Below are positions 17,239-26,211 of a stretch of 64,000 nucleotides of DNA, piece by piece. The translations under genes and the position numbers were made by a program. The notes under the pieces are model-generated. The model was not told the DNA's origin. It searched no databases and saw nothing but the letters and a program-made list of their open reading frames with translations. The stretch's first letter is position 1; each line of letters starts with the position of its first letter. This DNA comes from a virus: positions 1 through 64,000 of IMG/VR virus record IMGVR_UViG_3300023179_005355; one strand, written 5' to 3'.

Positions 17239-18009
17239 TTATCTTTCTAGATAACCAAGCTTATAAAATTTTTGTATATTATCATCTGATCTCTTTTGTG
17301 CTTCATCACAATTTCTAAATACATGGCAACCACCCTGTTGTGTAGGAACATGACCAATCACAGGAAAAGACTCTACTCTAGGATTATAGTCCGTATCTCC
17401 TGAGTAAGCAAGAACTATTTTTGGAATATTCTTATATCCCATGTAAGCAGATAATGTCTCGTCATCTCTCCAAGACTTGTCCATAAACTGACTCTTAAGT
17501 TCTTCTGTGTCGAAAAATTTTCTTAAATACGATACTGTTTTGTATCCTTCTAAAATTTTAACTCTTGTGTCCTTTTGTATAGTTGTACAGAAATGGCACG
17601 ATCCGTCTATTGAGGATAATCCAGCAAAACCCAAAGCGGCTTCAGGATATCTAGATCTGGCTTCTACATGGGAGGATATCATACCGTCCATATAATACAA
17701 ATCATCGTCGGCAACAATAATCATGGTTTCTAGATCAGTAACCCTCTCTAGGGTTGGGAATATTTTAGTAATGGGACCATAGTCATCGGTTCTAAAAACT
17801 TTTAGATGATTATATTTTTTAGCATACTCATCGATCCATTCGGGTAAAATAATTGGGTTATTACGATAATATAGTGGAATATTAAAGTGGACCTCATACG
17901 ACTGATAAGACTGTTCCAATAATGTGGTTATGGCTAATCTGGCTGAACAAGAACCATGATGCTCTAGTAGTCTATTGGGTACGGTTGTTAAAGTTACAAT
18001 AATATTCAT
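17239..18009 (-). CDS. glycosyltransferase, GT-A fold
   Basis: A 256-residue protein. The start IIVTLTTVPNRLLEH and the DxD-type metal site IIVADDDLYYMDG (about 95-107) are those of small GT-A glycosyltransferases. WRDDETLSAYMGY near 183 would be the acceptor-site helix. It overlaps the upstream methyltransferase-like gene by 4 bases (ATGA on the minus strand), so it is co-translated. Substrates cannot be told from sequence. Confidence 0.7.
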   Translation of the reverse strand: MNIIVTLTTVPNRLLEHHGSCSARLAITTLLEQSYQSYEVHFNIPLYYRNNPIILPEWIDEYAKKYNHLKVFRTDDYGPITKIFPTLERVTDLETMIIVADDDLYYMDGMISSHVEARSRYPEAALGFAGLSSIDGSCHFCTTIQKDTRVKILEGYKTVSYLRKFFDTEELKSQFMDKSWRDDETLSAYMGYKNIPKIVLAYSGDTDYNPRVESFPVIGHVPTQQGGCHVFRNCDEAQKRSDDNIQKFYKLGYLER

Positions 18010-18710
18010 GTTGGAAACCTATTGATAAAAAGAGTTTGTCTGCCATTAAACAATAAATAATAATTTTGTTCAATTAAAAATGGAGATAACAGCTGGTCTT
18101 TCCCCCCCTCTTTAGTAAGATAATCTGTATCATCTATAAGAATTAAATGAATATTAGATAATTTATTTTTAGCTGCTTGGAAAGCCTCCAAATGCTTTTC
18201 TGCATAATTCATAGTTCCTTTATCCCATCCGTCTAGATATAATACATCTATTTTATCTGAAAAATTATTCAAAAACGATATACCGTCCTCTGGAATATGT
18301 AATTTTAGATTTGATGGTTGTGGTTGGTTTAAATTTCCGTATGACCACTGCACACCATTTAAACAGTTGGTGTCTATGTCCACCGTATGAGTTATAAAGC
18401 CTGCCCTAGCCCAAAAATAAGTAGCATGACCATCGCAGCAACAAGGTGGCGAAATATATGGGTCTGAATTAGTATCATCAAAATAATCAACGCATGGTTG
18501 AGTTACAGCAAATCTAGTTGAGCCTATTTCGACTACTGTTGTCATATTTAATAATTTAGCTATATTTATTGCTGTTCTTATGTATGGAGCTGGCTTAGAT
18601 CGTCTAGTATCATAGTCTTCTCCAGTTAAGTTATCATAAGTCCAATATTTTTTATTAATTTTAAAATTGTATAAAATACTATTAAGTAATATTAAGCTTG
18701 AATTGGGCAT
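18006..18710 (-). CDS. SAM-dependent methyltransferase-like protein
   Basis: A 234-residue protein. A Rossmann start (TVVEIGSTRFAV, about 58-69), a second-strand acid (VDIDT) and IDVLYLDGWDKG followed by LILIDDTD fit class I methyltransferases acting near sugar genes. A cluster of CCCCDG-type residues around 89-93 could bind metal. It overlaps neighbours on both sides, inside the minus-strand sugar operon. It may instead be a cephalosporin-hydroxylase-like relative with the same fold. Confidence 0.55.
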   Translation of the reverse strand: MPNSSLILLNSILYNFKINKKYWTYDNLTGEDYDTRRSKPAPYIRTAINIAKLLNMTTVVEIGSTRFAVTQPCVDYFDDTNSDPYISPPCCCDGHATYFWARAGFITHTVDIDTNCLNGVQWSYGNLNQPQPSNLKLHIPEDGISFLNNFSDKIDVLYLDGWDKGTMNYAEKHLEAFQAAKNKLSNIHLILIDDTDYLTKEGGKDQLLSPFLIEQNYYLLFNGRQTLFINRFPT

Positions 18711-19387
18711 AAAAATACACTACTCCAGTTGATATCTGCAATATTAATTGGCTCATATAAATTGATACTAGTAAAATTGTTTAATATAGCCTGAGCCTCG
18801 TCTTGTGTCATGTCGTTATGATAATTGTTTTCAAAACAAATTATAGGTTTAGATTCTAATTTAGAGAGTACATTTGTCATTGATTTCAATATGTGGTAGT
18901 CACGATTTTCTGTGTCTATTTTAATGAGATCTAATTTATAAATATTATTAAAATATATATAGTCATTAAAGAAATTTTCAGCTGATAATTGTGTTTTATT
19001 ATTATTATCTGATAAGTAAGATTTAGATAATCCTAAATTAATATTATTGTCTAATTGTGTATAAAAACTAAAATCAATATCTGCTAGACTAACCATACTA
19101 TCGTGATCAGATAGTACAAAATTATATATAGAAAAATTAGTATCTCTAAATTTATGCAACAAATACTTGTGGAGTTCTGTTGAGGGTTCGACCATTATAG
19201 CATAATCAACGGTAAAATGCTGAGATAAAACATTCCAATATCTTCCACAATTGGCTCCAATATCCAAATATCTGATGTTAGTCGTGCTTCTCTTTTTAAA
19301 GTAATTTATAAGATAATTTAATTCAGACATAATATGAGACTGTACTAAATTATCATCCCAATGTTTAATAATATCAAATGTATTCAT
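18692..19387 (-). CDS. FkbM-family methyltransferase
   Basis: A 231-residue protein. Motif I is YLDIGANCGRYW (about 39-50), the second-strand acid is E67 in IMVEPSTE, and the family marker KLDLIKIDTEN lies near 150. FkbM enzymes O-methylate sugars or polyketides. Within this operon the likely substrate is a glycan made by the adjacent transferases. It overlaps the downstream gene by 19 bases and the upstream one by 14. Confidence 0.7.
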   Translation of the reverse strand: MNTFDIIKHWDDNLVQSHIMSELNYLINYFKKRSTTNIRYLDIGANCGRYWNVLSQHFTVDYAIMVEPSTELHKYLLHKFRDTNFSIYNFVLSDHDSMVSLADIDFSFYTQLDNNINLGLSKSYLSDNNNKTQLSAENFFNDYIYFNNIYKLDLIKIDTENRDYHILKSMTNVLSKLESKPIICFENNYHNDMTQDEAQAILNNFTSINLYEPINIADINWSSVFLCPIQA

Positions 19388-20153
19388 GGTAATTAATCTT
19401 ATTTTTTAACGGATTAAAACAATAGTGTTCATGGCAACCAGCTATCCATATCCCATAATCAATATCTTTATGAATAATATTAGAATAGCCGGGTTTTTGA
19501 TTAAAAATTAAACAGTTGCTAACTGAAGTAACTAGATTATTGGTGACAAATGCTTTATTATTTATATTGTTGATAATTTGATGATCTGTTTTAATTTTAA
19601 GTTGTGATAAGAAAAAGTCTATAGGATATCTATAAGACAGGTGACCATGCTCGTTATATTTAAAGTTTTCAACACAGAACTTTGCCAACGACAAAGAACT
19701 GATATACGCATGGGCTGTTAAAGTTTTATTAGAAAAAGATATATAGTCATCATAATAATCTACATCTTGTTCCACTCTGGAGCCAAGCCATAGCAAATCG
19801 GGTTTCAGATGATGAAAGCTATCAATACAATTATGAGCATACTTAATTTGTTTATCTATTTTTGTAATCTTATTAAGCGTGCTATAAGTATAAGATGTAT
19901 GTATATCATCTTCTAATATTAATAAATAATCAATATTATTTTCTATTTGTATTTTAAACAAATCTAGATGACTTTGAGTACATCCATACGCTTGCCAGTC
20001 TGGATCCGATAAGGTTGTAGCATTATAGAATTCAAATCCACTAATACCAGATTGTTCTAGTTCCTTAATGGCTGATGCTTTTCTGTCTGGTCTTGAAGCT
20101 AAATTAATAACAAAACCAGCCGAGCACAGAGGCTTGTTATGCCATAGTATCAT
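19374..20153 (-). CDS. glycosyltransferase family 25-like
   Basis: A 259-residue protein. The N-terminal FVINLASRPDRK and the acidic LLILEDDI (about 77-84) are the two hallmark motifs of GT25 (LPS- or collagen-type galactosyl/glucosyltransferases). YGCTQSHLDLF between them matches the family's G-C-x-x-SH signature. Six bases separate it from the GT60-like gene upstream. Confidence 0.75.
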   Translation of the reverse strand: MILWHNKPLCSAGFVINLASRPDRKASAIKELEQSGISGFEFYNATTLSDPDWQAYGCTQSHLDLFKIQIENNIDYLLILEDDIHTSYTYSTLNKITKIDKQIKYAHNCIDSFHHLKPDLLWLGSRVEQDVDYYDDYISFSNKTLTAHAYISSLSLAKFCVENFKYNEHGHLSYRYPIDFFLSQLKIKTDHQIINNINNKAFVTNNLVTSVSNCLIFNQKPGYSNIIHKDIDYGIWIAGCHEHYCFNPLKNKINYHEYI

Positions 20154-20159
20154 AGTCTA

Positions 20160-21473
20160 TTATAGGCCACCAATAATTGGATCAGCCCATCCTTTACTAA
20201 TACTATGTGGCCAAACAATCCAGCTAGATGGCTTAATTTCTGTTTGAAATTCTCTCCATACTTTACAATAACCATCGGGATCATTCTTCATTCGCAATAT
20301 TTCATCTTTATCAGCATCTTGCCGATAAATATCTACTCCGTTTTGATCTTTAAAAGCAACGGCCCAAAAATCATAATCATTTTCTGGAACTTGTCCGTAC
20401 TGAATATCTATACAATGTTTGAAAATTTTCATTAATTTTTTATCAAATTCTTCGTCTGATAAATTTGAGGTTTCTGGATCTGGGGGAGCTTTATGTTCCT
20501 GAACTCTTTTTTGGATTGCTCTTTTTCCAAAGGATAAGCCGCTATATTTTTCATAGTCTCTTAAAGTTCTCACTGAACCGAATCCATATTTTCCAAAATC
20601 TATATCTCTTTTTTCTCCATCCATTTCAAACAATTTACGATTTTTAAGATGACAAAGATTATTTTTCTCAAACCATTTCTTATCATCATCCCATTGTTTT
20701 GTTCTACCTTTTCGCGTATATTCGTGCCAACACACCACTTTATGAGGATGAAAAAGATCATATCCATGAGTATATGCTCTAGCAGCTATGCTTATTTCCT
20801 CTCCATGAAAGTAATATTCTGGATCATGTGGAACTTCTGTACAAAAAGCGCCAACACTAAAGGCAAAATGGGCACTATAAAATCTAGCTGGTAGAGGTTG
20901 CGTTTTATCATCCCACTCATCAAATGATGCAGGAAGAAAGAAAACCGCTCCTTCTGGTATGAACCTATCAAAGTTCATTTTCCATGGTTCTTGTACCCTG
21001 CTTGCTGGGTCATTATCTGGATCAAAACTTGGTATATAGGCTGTGATTAATGGTTTTTGGTGACCCTTATTTTGTAGATATTTTAGCATATCTATAAGTG
21101 TGGCATCCCAATTTTGTACAAACCTATGATGGCTGTCTAATTGTAATGTATATGTTTCATTATTGTATAAAGACTGAACTAAATTTCTAGCCCAACATAC
21201 TCCTTGGCTAGTTTTATAATCTATATCAATAATTTTAACTCTTGGATCATCACGAAACTCTTCAAGTGTGTCCCACTCATCGGAAGAACAATGTTGCCAG
21301 CATATGCCCACGGTAATATTTTGTGGATATTTGGCTTTGTTAAATAAATCCCTTAGAGTCGGTAATAGTTGAGGGTCTCTATAAGCCGCTATTTGCACAA
21401 ATATAGTTTCTTGGTTATTTAATTTGGACTTCGGTTTGATAACCTTAGTTTTCTTTACGTTCTGTCGCTTCAT
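20160..21473 (-). CDS. GlcNAc-transferase-like protein (GT60 / Skp1 GlcNAcT type)
   Basis: A 437-residue protein. IFVQIAAYRDPQLLPTLRDL (about 24-43) and VGICWQH are the hallmarks of the family typified by the Dictyostelium Skp1 GlcNAc-transferase. The DxD-like QLDSHHRF is near 112, and YFHGEEISIAARAYTHGYD near 229. In eukaryotes this family adds GlcNAc to hydroxyproline of a protein; bacterial and viral members have unknown acceptors. A Pro/Thr-rich phage surface protein a few kilobases away is a tempting acceptor, which is an inference. It overlaps the upstream gene by 29 bases. Confidence 0.75.
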   Translation of the reverse strand: MKRQNVKKTKVIKPKSKLNNQETIFVQIAAYRDPQLLPTLRDLFNKAKYPQNITVGICWQHCSSDEWDTLEEFRDDPRVKIIDIDYKTSQGVCWARNLVQSLYNNETYTLQLDSHHRFVQNWDATLIDMLKYLQNKGHQKPLITAYIPSFDPDNDPASRVQEPWKMNFDRFIPEGAVFFLPASFDEWDDKTQPLPARFYSAHFAFSVGAFCTEVPHDPEYYFHGEEISIAARAYTHGYDLFHPHKVVCWHEYTRKGRTKQWDDDKKWFEKNNLCHLKNRKLFEMDGEKRDIDFGKYGFGSVRTLRDYEKYSGLSFGKRAIQKRVQEHKAPPDPETSNLSDEEFDKKLMKIFKHCIDIQYGQVPENDYDFWAVAFKDQNGVDIYRQDADKDEILRMKNDPDGYCKVWREFQTEIKPSSWIVWPHSISKGWADPIIGGL

Positions 21474-23202
21474 AAAAATGTACTCTATTATGTGTAATTG
21501 GACTAGCTAGTAATATAGCGGGCTTAACAACACCATTAACTGTTAGGGTATATATGTGACTCATCCAAGTTTGTTCAAATGGTCTATCCCATTTAGTGTC
21601 TAAAAACAGCTTTTGATTACCTTCTTGATCTATAATATGGGGCCAGTTAGAATAGTAAATCTCTCCTTCAGCATATGGAAGACCATTATAAGATTTTATC
21701 ACTGTGAACTTGGTTAGAGGTCTTTTAGTCGTTCCACCAAAATATTTAACCCTCAAATCAGATGGAACATTATGCCAACTCCACTGTTCTCCGTTGTGTC
21801 CATAAAACTCACTAAAGCTAAATTTAAGAAAATCATATTCTTCATTATCCATTATACGAATTAAAGAGTGCAGTAGATTTTGGGCTGGTTTGCAGAAACC
21901 AAAATCACATTTAGCCCTAGAATAATCCAGCAACATATCGTCTTCAAAAAATATCATATATTTGGAACCCAAATCGGCGAAATGCTCGGCTGCAAATTGT
22001 CTTGCCCTACATACTCCAAGATTTCCCTTTTTTATATGTTCTGCAAATGAATATTTTGAGCATATAGCGTCGTATTGCGGAAATAATTCATTATTTGTTG
22101 TATTGTTAATTAATATCTTTTTAGTTTGGGCAATAAATGAATTGTCATATTTTTCAAAACTATCCAAAACCATTTGCAATTGTTCTGGTGAATTAAAAGC
22201 ATTAATGTAGAGCACAGTATCGCTATTGGTATGCTTTTTTCTAGGATTACTTTGCTGAGCCTGCTCTATTGTTGTTTCACGATTTTTGACTTTTTCAAAA
22301 AATGTAGAAATTAACCCATCACCATTAATGCTTTCGTATTGATATACTTCTGGTTGTAAATAGGTCATAATAGTAAAAATACTTTCTTCAGTACCCATTA
22401 GTCCATTAGATAGGGTATCCGCTAAAAGAGAGTAGTATAAATTATTGGCTTCAGAAATATAATCTATATGCCCACCGAAAAACCCACCGCGAGCAACCCG
22501 ATTAACATTATCATTTTTCGAATATTCTCTCATTTTAGAGATATCGAATCCATGTATCTCGCTATTAGTTTCATATGGGAAACATATAAATAGAAACTTT
22601 TTAGTTAAATTTTGTATTTTTTCTATTACGTTGTCATGGCTAAAATATCCAGGGTGAACAGTATTGCATATTCCACCATCTAGCCAATACATATATTCAC
22701 TATTAAATGGATTGAATATTTTCGCATTATGCAGAAGGAACATTTTACTCATTACCATCGGATTGTAAAGTGGTAATTTAGCTTGCGTACTATCCTTTAA
22801 CCATCCAGCTTGAGACAACCACTGCTCATTTGTTCTTATTTTTTCTATTTGTGGCCTGAATGGGAAAAAATTGTTATCAAAATTATCTGCTGAATGATGA
22901 TAAACAACAGTATTAGTTGGAGATCTATATTTCCAGACTATATCTTCATGCTTCGGGTCTATAAATACTATTAGCTGAACATCTTTTAAAGATTGTAGCA
23001 GTTGTGAGAACTTATCTTTGTAGTGTTCGAAAGACCTACTCCAGCCCTCACCTAGAGAATCTCTACCAAGATCCCATATTCCAGTAACGATAGTTGTTTT
23101 AAGCATGTGGTAGAGAGGAGGTGTAAGTAAGAATAATAGATATTGTCCACCGGCCTGCATAATATTAATCCAGTCTGGAGGGTTGGTCAAGTTGCGTACC
23201 AT
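21445..23202 (-). CDS. two-domain protein: HtrL/YibB-like plus GT-A glycosyltransferase
   Basis: A 585-residue protein. About 33-280 resemble HtrL/YibB (TTIVTGIWDLGRD, then MYWLDGGICNTVHPG, then GGFFGG). About 320-575 form a second transferase-like domain with FFEDDMLLD as the acidic metal site. The start is uncertain: ATG 23202 is the longest form, but the domain begins at an internal Met (23106), and neither has a clear ribosome site. It is the first gene of the minus-strand block and diverges from the promoter at 23216. Confidence 0.65.
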   Translation of the reverse strand: MVRNLTNPPDWINIMQAGGQYLLFLLTPPLYHMLKTTIVTGIWDLGRDSLGEGWSRSFEHYKDKFSQLLQSLKDVQLIVFIDPKHEDIVWKYRSPTNTVVYHHSADNFDNNFFPFRPQIEKIRTNEQWLSQAGWLKDSTQAKLPLYNPMVMSKMFLLHNAKIFNPFNSEYMYWLDGGICNTVHPGYFSHDNVIEKIQNLTKKFLFICFPYETNSEIHGFDISKMREYSKNDNVNRVARGGFFGGHIDYISEANNLYYSLLADTLSNGLMGTEESIFTIMTYLQPEVYQYESINGDGLISTFFEKVKNRETTIEQAQQSNPRKKHTNSDTVLYINAFNSPEQLQMVLDSFEKYDNSFIAQTKKILINNTTNNELFPQYDAICSKYSFAEHIKKGNLGVCRARQFAAEHFADLGSKYMIFFEDDMLLDYSRAKCDFGFCKPAQNLLHSLIRIMDNEEYDFLKFSFSEFYGHNGEQWSWHNVPSDLRVKYFGGTTKRPLTKFTVIKSYNGLPYAEGEIYYSNWPHIIDQEGNQKLFLDTKWDRPFEQTWMSHIYTLTVNGVVKPAILLASPITHNRVHFYEATERKEN

Positions 23203-23215
23203 GCTAAAAAAAGAG

Positions 23216-23246
23216 TTGACACGTCCACTTGGTGCATTACTATACC
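23216..23246 (+). promoter_or_regulatory. sigma-70-like promoter, plus strand
   Basis: TTGACA is perfect at 23216-23221. A -10 is present as CTATAC (18-base spacer) or TATACC (19-base spacer) at 23240-23246. It lies in the divergent gap and points to the sugar block starting at 23276. The leader shares a CTTTTGgcGA motif with the two other strong promoters. Confidence 0.6.
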
Positions 23247-23275
23247 ATCAGATACTTTTGGCGACTATCACTTAA

Positions 23276-23470
23276 ATGAAACACAACAACGAATTTTTCG
23301 ATAACGACAGAAAAAGCTCTAAGAGAGAAAAAAATAAGAATAAGCGTAACAAAAAAAGTTACGAGGATTCCGATTTTTCTGCAAAAGATATTAATAATCA
23401 AATCAAAAGAAAAAAAGCGAACTACCAAGACGAAGAGTGGGAAGACTGGGATAGATATTACAATCATTGA
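23276..23470 (+). CDS. small highly charged protein
   Basis: A 64-residue protein made almost wholly of Lys, Arg, Asn, Asp and Glu, ending EWEDWDRYYNH. It is probably disordered. It is the first gene after the divergent promoter. The opposite-strand frame here is judged a shadow because the promoter and downstream genes point rightward. Confidence 0.5.
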   Translation: MKHNNEFFDNDRKSSKREKNKNKRNKKSYEDSDFSAKDINNQIKRKKANYQDEEWEDWDRYYNH

Positions 23471-23475
23471 TTAAT

Positions 23476-23709
23476 ATGAAATATATAGAAGAATTATTAA
23501 TTGGTGATTGTTATCAATATAATGGTAAACAATACATAGTCACCACAGACTATAAGCAGAATGGTTCTCGCTTATGTGTCTCGTTAATAGACGGCACTAC
23601 TCATTGGGTGGCTCCGGATACGATGATAGACCCTATAGATATTTTTACCGTAGATAAAGAATCTAATATTGTTGCCATAAAAGAAAGAAAAAAAGATGTG
23701 GTTAATTAG
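23476..23709 (+). CDS. small beta-rich protein
   Basis: A 77-residue protein starting MKYIEELLIGDCYQYNGKQY, with alternating strands through VTTDYK, LCVSLIDGTTHWV and DIFTV. It looks like a small SH3-like or beta-barrel fold. No family name assigned. ATG 23476 is chosen; TTG 23467 is an alternative. It overlaps the next gene by 14 bases. Confidence 0.5.
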   Translation: MKYIEELLIGDCYQYNGKQYIVTTDYKQNGSRLCVSLIDGTTHWVAPDTMIDPIDIFTVDKESNIVAIKERKKDVVN

Positions 23710-23947
23710 ACTAAAAACATTTATTAAGTCTTTATTATTTCATATTTATGGTGGTTTTCCTAAAAGCACCAAACAGGAAATTCTTTATAGACACAATATA
23801 TGCTTAGGTTGCGAAGAATTTAATAAAATTAAAAGTCAATGTAATATTTGTGGGTGTTTTATCAGTCAACAAAAAAAGTTTTTAAATAAATTAGCCTGGG
23901 CCGATCAAGAGTGTCCTATGGGCAAATGGCCAAAAATTCAAAGGTAA
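23696..23947 (+). CDS. small zinc-binding protein (DUF6171-like)
   Basis: An 83-residue protein. C-x-x-C in CLGCEEF (about 39-42), CNICGCF (about 52-56) and a final ECPMGKW form a four- to five-Cys zinc site. The ending 'CP-x-GKW' is typical of a widespread small phage/bacterial protein family. An amphipathic N-terminus (WLIRLKTFIKSLLFHI) may associate with membrane. Function unknown. Confidence 0.6.
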   Translation: MWLIRLKTFIKSLLFHIYGGFPKSTKQEILYRHNICLGCEEFNKIKSQCNICGCFISQQKKFLNKLAWADQECPMGKWPKIQR

Positions 23948-23951
23948 TATA

Positions 23952-24521
23952 ATGTCAACCAAAATTAATAAAACCTTACCCAATTATATTTCTTCAAATC
24001 ACAACTTATTTGATGTTATTAGAGACCGCGTAACCTGCGGAAATAATGGCTGTACAGTCTTTGTGCCGCATGTATGTAACAATATAGACTTATTTGGTGC
24101 AGGATTTGCAGCTCAAATCGCCGAAAAATACCCAACAGTCAAGCAAGACTATCATTTACTTGGTAAGCATTTTCTAAAAAATAATTTGGGCTATAGTCAA
24201 ATACTAAAAGTATATGAAGACAATAAATTTAGACATAAGTTATTTTTTGTTAATATGATAGCCCAAAATGGTATTAAGAGTCAAAATAACATGAGACCTT
24301 TAAACTATCTAGCTCTAGTTAAGTCTATGAATTCGTTATCTCAGTATATAGCTACTAAAACCGGTTATGTAAATAAAACAGAGAAAATTGAAATACATTG
24401 TCCAAAATTTGGTAGCGGACTAGCTGGTGGTAATTGGCCATTCGTGTCTGATCTCATTAATGACATATGGGGACAGTTCAACGTCATAGTATATAATTAT
24501 CCACCTAAACATAGAGAATAA
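23952..24521 (+). CDS. macro-domain protein
   Basis: A 189-residue protein. VFVPHVCNNIDLFGAGFA (about 37-54) matches the ADP-ribose-binding macro domain loop 'hxHxVNxxGxxGxGxA'. HCPKFGSGLAGGNWPFV near 150 is the second phosphate-binding loop, as in Poa1p-type ADP-ribose-1''-phosphate phosphatases. Phage macro domains can process RNA-repair by-products or remove or read ADP-ribosylation, including host defence marks. No ADP-ribosyltransferase or RNA ligase is seen in the window. It sits at the head of a sugar block, which is an unexpected place. Confidence 0.75.
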   Translation: MSTKINKTLPNYISSNHNLFDVIRDRVTCGNNGCTVFVPHVCNNIDLFGAGFAAQIAEKYPTVKQDYHLLGKHFLKNNLGYSQILKVYEDNKFRHKLFFVNMIAQNGIKSQNNMRPLNYLALVKSMNSLSQYIATKTGYVNKTEKIEIHCPKFGSGLAGGNWPFVSDLINDIWGQFNVIVYNYPPKHRE

Positions 24522-24522
24522 T

Positions 24523-25359
24523 ATGGGATGCCCCTCAGCAATAGTCTACTTGCTTAATAATAATAGCAAAGATATTCTTAATTTTAGAAAATCTATTCCA
24601 TTATTAATAAATAATTATTATCTTAAACATTCATGTGATATTATTTGTTTCTATGAGCCAGATTTTCCCTTTTCAGAATTAGCTTTATTAAAGAATAGTT
24701 TACAAAATATTTCTATATATTTTGAGCCAATTACTTTTAGTACTCCAAATTATTCATCAGAAATAATTGCACAAATCCCAGAGTATTTTCCCCACCCAGA
24801 CTTCCCAGCGGCTCAAGGGTTTTCTCTTGGCTATAGGCATATGTGTAGATTTTTTGCTGGAGAAATTTTTAAGCAATCAAGACTTATGCAATATAGATAC
24901 ATATGGAGACTAGATACAGATTCATTTATATTAGACGAAATACCATATAATGTTTTTGATAGAATGAACAATGAAAAAGCTATATATGGTTATATTAATA
25001 TTCAACATGATCATCCTGGGGTAGTCTGTAATCTCTGGGAACTAAGTGAACAGTATTTTAAAAATATTCATAAAGACGACATATTTAAATCTCAAAACCT
25101 ACAATTTCATAAAAACAGAGTTTTTTATACTAATTTTGAAATTTTTGATATGGATTGGTTTAGAGGAGAAGATTATCAAAACTTTTATAATTTTATTGAT
25201 AATTCTGGTGGCATATATATGTATCGATGGGGCGATGCCAGTATTCGTTATATAGGATTAAATTCTTTATTGTCTTCTAGTAATCTGTATTTTTTTAATG
25301 ATATCAAATACTTTCATCAAAAGCTATATCTCAACAACCGAATAACGGATACGTTTTAA
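24523..25359 (+). CDS. GT15-type alpha-mannosyltransferase-like protein
   Basis: A 278-residue protein. SAIVYLLNNNSKDI at the start, ICFYEPDFPF, GYRHMCRFFAGEIF (about 104-117) and WRLDTDSFIL (about 127-136) are those of the Kre2/Mnt1 glycosyltransferase family 15, best known from fungal Golgi. Fungal members carry a signal anchor, absent here, so this is a cytoplasmic version. It would add mannose or a related sugar to a glycan or protein. It is separated by one base from the macro-domain gene and followed directly by another putative transferase. Confidence 0.75.
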   Translation: MGCPSAIVYLLNNNSKDILNFRKSIPLLINNYYLKHSCDIICFYEPDFPFSELALLKNSLQNISIYFEPITFSTPNYSSEIIAQIPEYFPHPDFPAAQGFSLGYRHMCRFFAGEIFKQSRLMQYRYIWRLDTDSFILDEIPYNVFDRMNNEKAIYGYINIQHDHPGVVCNLWELSEQYFKNIHKDDIFKSQNLQFHKNRVFYTNFEIFDMDWFRGEDYQNFYNFIDNSGGIYMYRWGDASIRYIGLNSLLSSSNLYFFNDIKYFHQKLYLNNRITDTF

Positions 25360-26211
25360 ATGGCTACAGATTTAATTTTGGTTCATAGTGGATCACAGTT
25401 TCCTTTCCATATAAACGACTGTATAGCCCTAGCCCACAGAGAAGGCTTTCGTGTTCATCTGATCTTAGAAACAAAGTTTCATCATCTAATACTCAGTCCC
25501 GACGTAATTTTAATAGATTTAGATTCTATAACAGACGAACGATATGCAACATATAGTATTAATAATTATGATACATCTTTTAGAGATGGATTTTTTCCCA
25601 GAACCTCTTCCAGATTTATTTTAATAGATAACTATGCTAGAAAAGAAAAACTGTATTCTTTTTGGCATATAGAAAACGACATCGCCACCCTCTCTAACCT
25701 GCAAAATTCTACCGATATATTAGAAAAATCTCAATATGATACGGCAATAGTATTGGATCATTCGTTTAGATGCGTGCCCTCTATCATATGGTATAGAAAC
25801 ACTATTGCTTCGAATAGAATAGCAAATTTTGTTTATACAAATAACAATCTAGACGATATGAGAAATTTGGCATTATATTTTCAGAAACATAGAGATGTTG
25901 TTACTAATCTACCTATTATTACATTCGATTTGGTTGATCCTCAATTAAATATCAATTTTGGAAATATGCATCAGGACTTTGCTGGGGTATTCGACGGTGC
26001 TGCCATAGGCCAATATTTATATGGAATAGATATTCTAGACTCTACTCAGCCCAATAATACAAAAGGCTTTATTAATGAAACTTGTGTAGTGAATTTTTCA
26101 CAATTTAATATTCATTTAATTAATAAAAAATTATTTATTCATTATAACAATCAATTTGTACCCATTTACAATGCCCACATACATTCCAAAAATTTTGCAG
26201 AGATTCTATGA
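25360..26211 (+). CDS. putative glycosyltransferase
   Basis: A 283-residue protein. The N-terminus DLILVHSGSQFPFHINDCI and the segment FILIDNYARKEKLYSFWHIENDI resemble GT-A-like transferases of viral sugar islands, with a DxD-like ENDI in place of a classic DxD. It abuts the GT15-like gene without a gap and overlaps the next by 4 bases. The assignment rests mainly on context. Confidence 0.5.
   Translation: MATDLILVHSGSQFPFHINDCIALAHREGFRVHLILETKFHHLILSPDVILIDLDSITDERYATYSINNYDTSFRDGFFPRTSSRFILIDNYARKEKLYSFWHIENDIATLSNLQNSTDILEKSQYDTAIVLDHSFRCVPSIIWYRNTIASNRIANFVYTNNNLDDMRNLALYFQKHRDVVTNLPIITFDLVDPQLNINFGNMHQDFAGVFDGAAIGQYLYGIDILDSTQPNNTKGFINETCVVNFSQFNIHLINKKLFIHYNNQFVPIYNAHIHSKNFAEIL

Noticed and set aside
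23240-23467. 75-residue minus-strand hydrophobic frame
   Set aside because: It lies opposite the charged 64-residue plus-strand gene and over the rightward promoter; hydrophobicity is the expected mirror of Lys/Asn/Glu codons.
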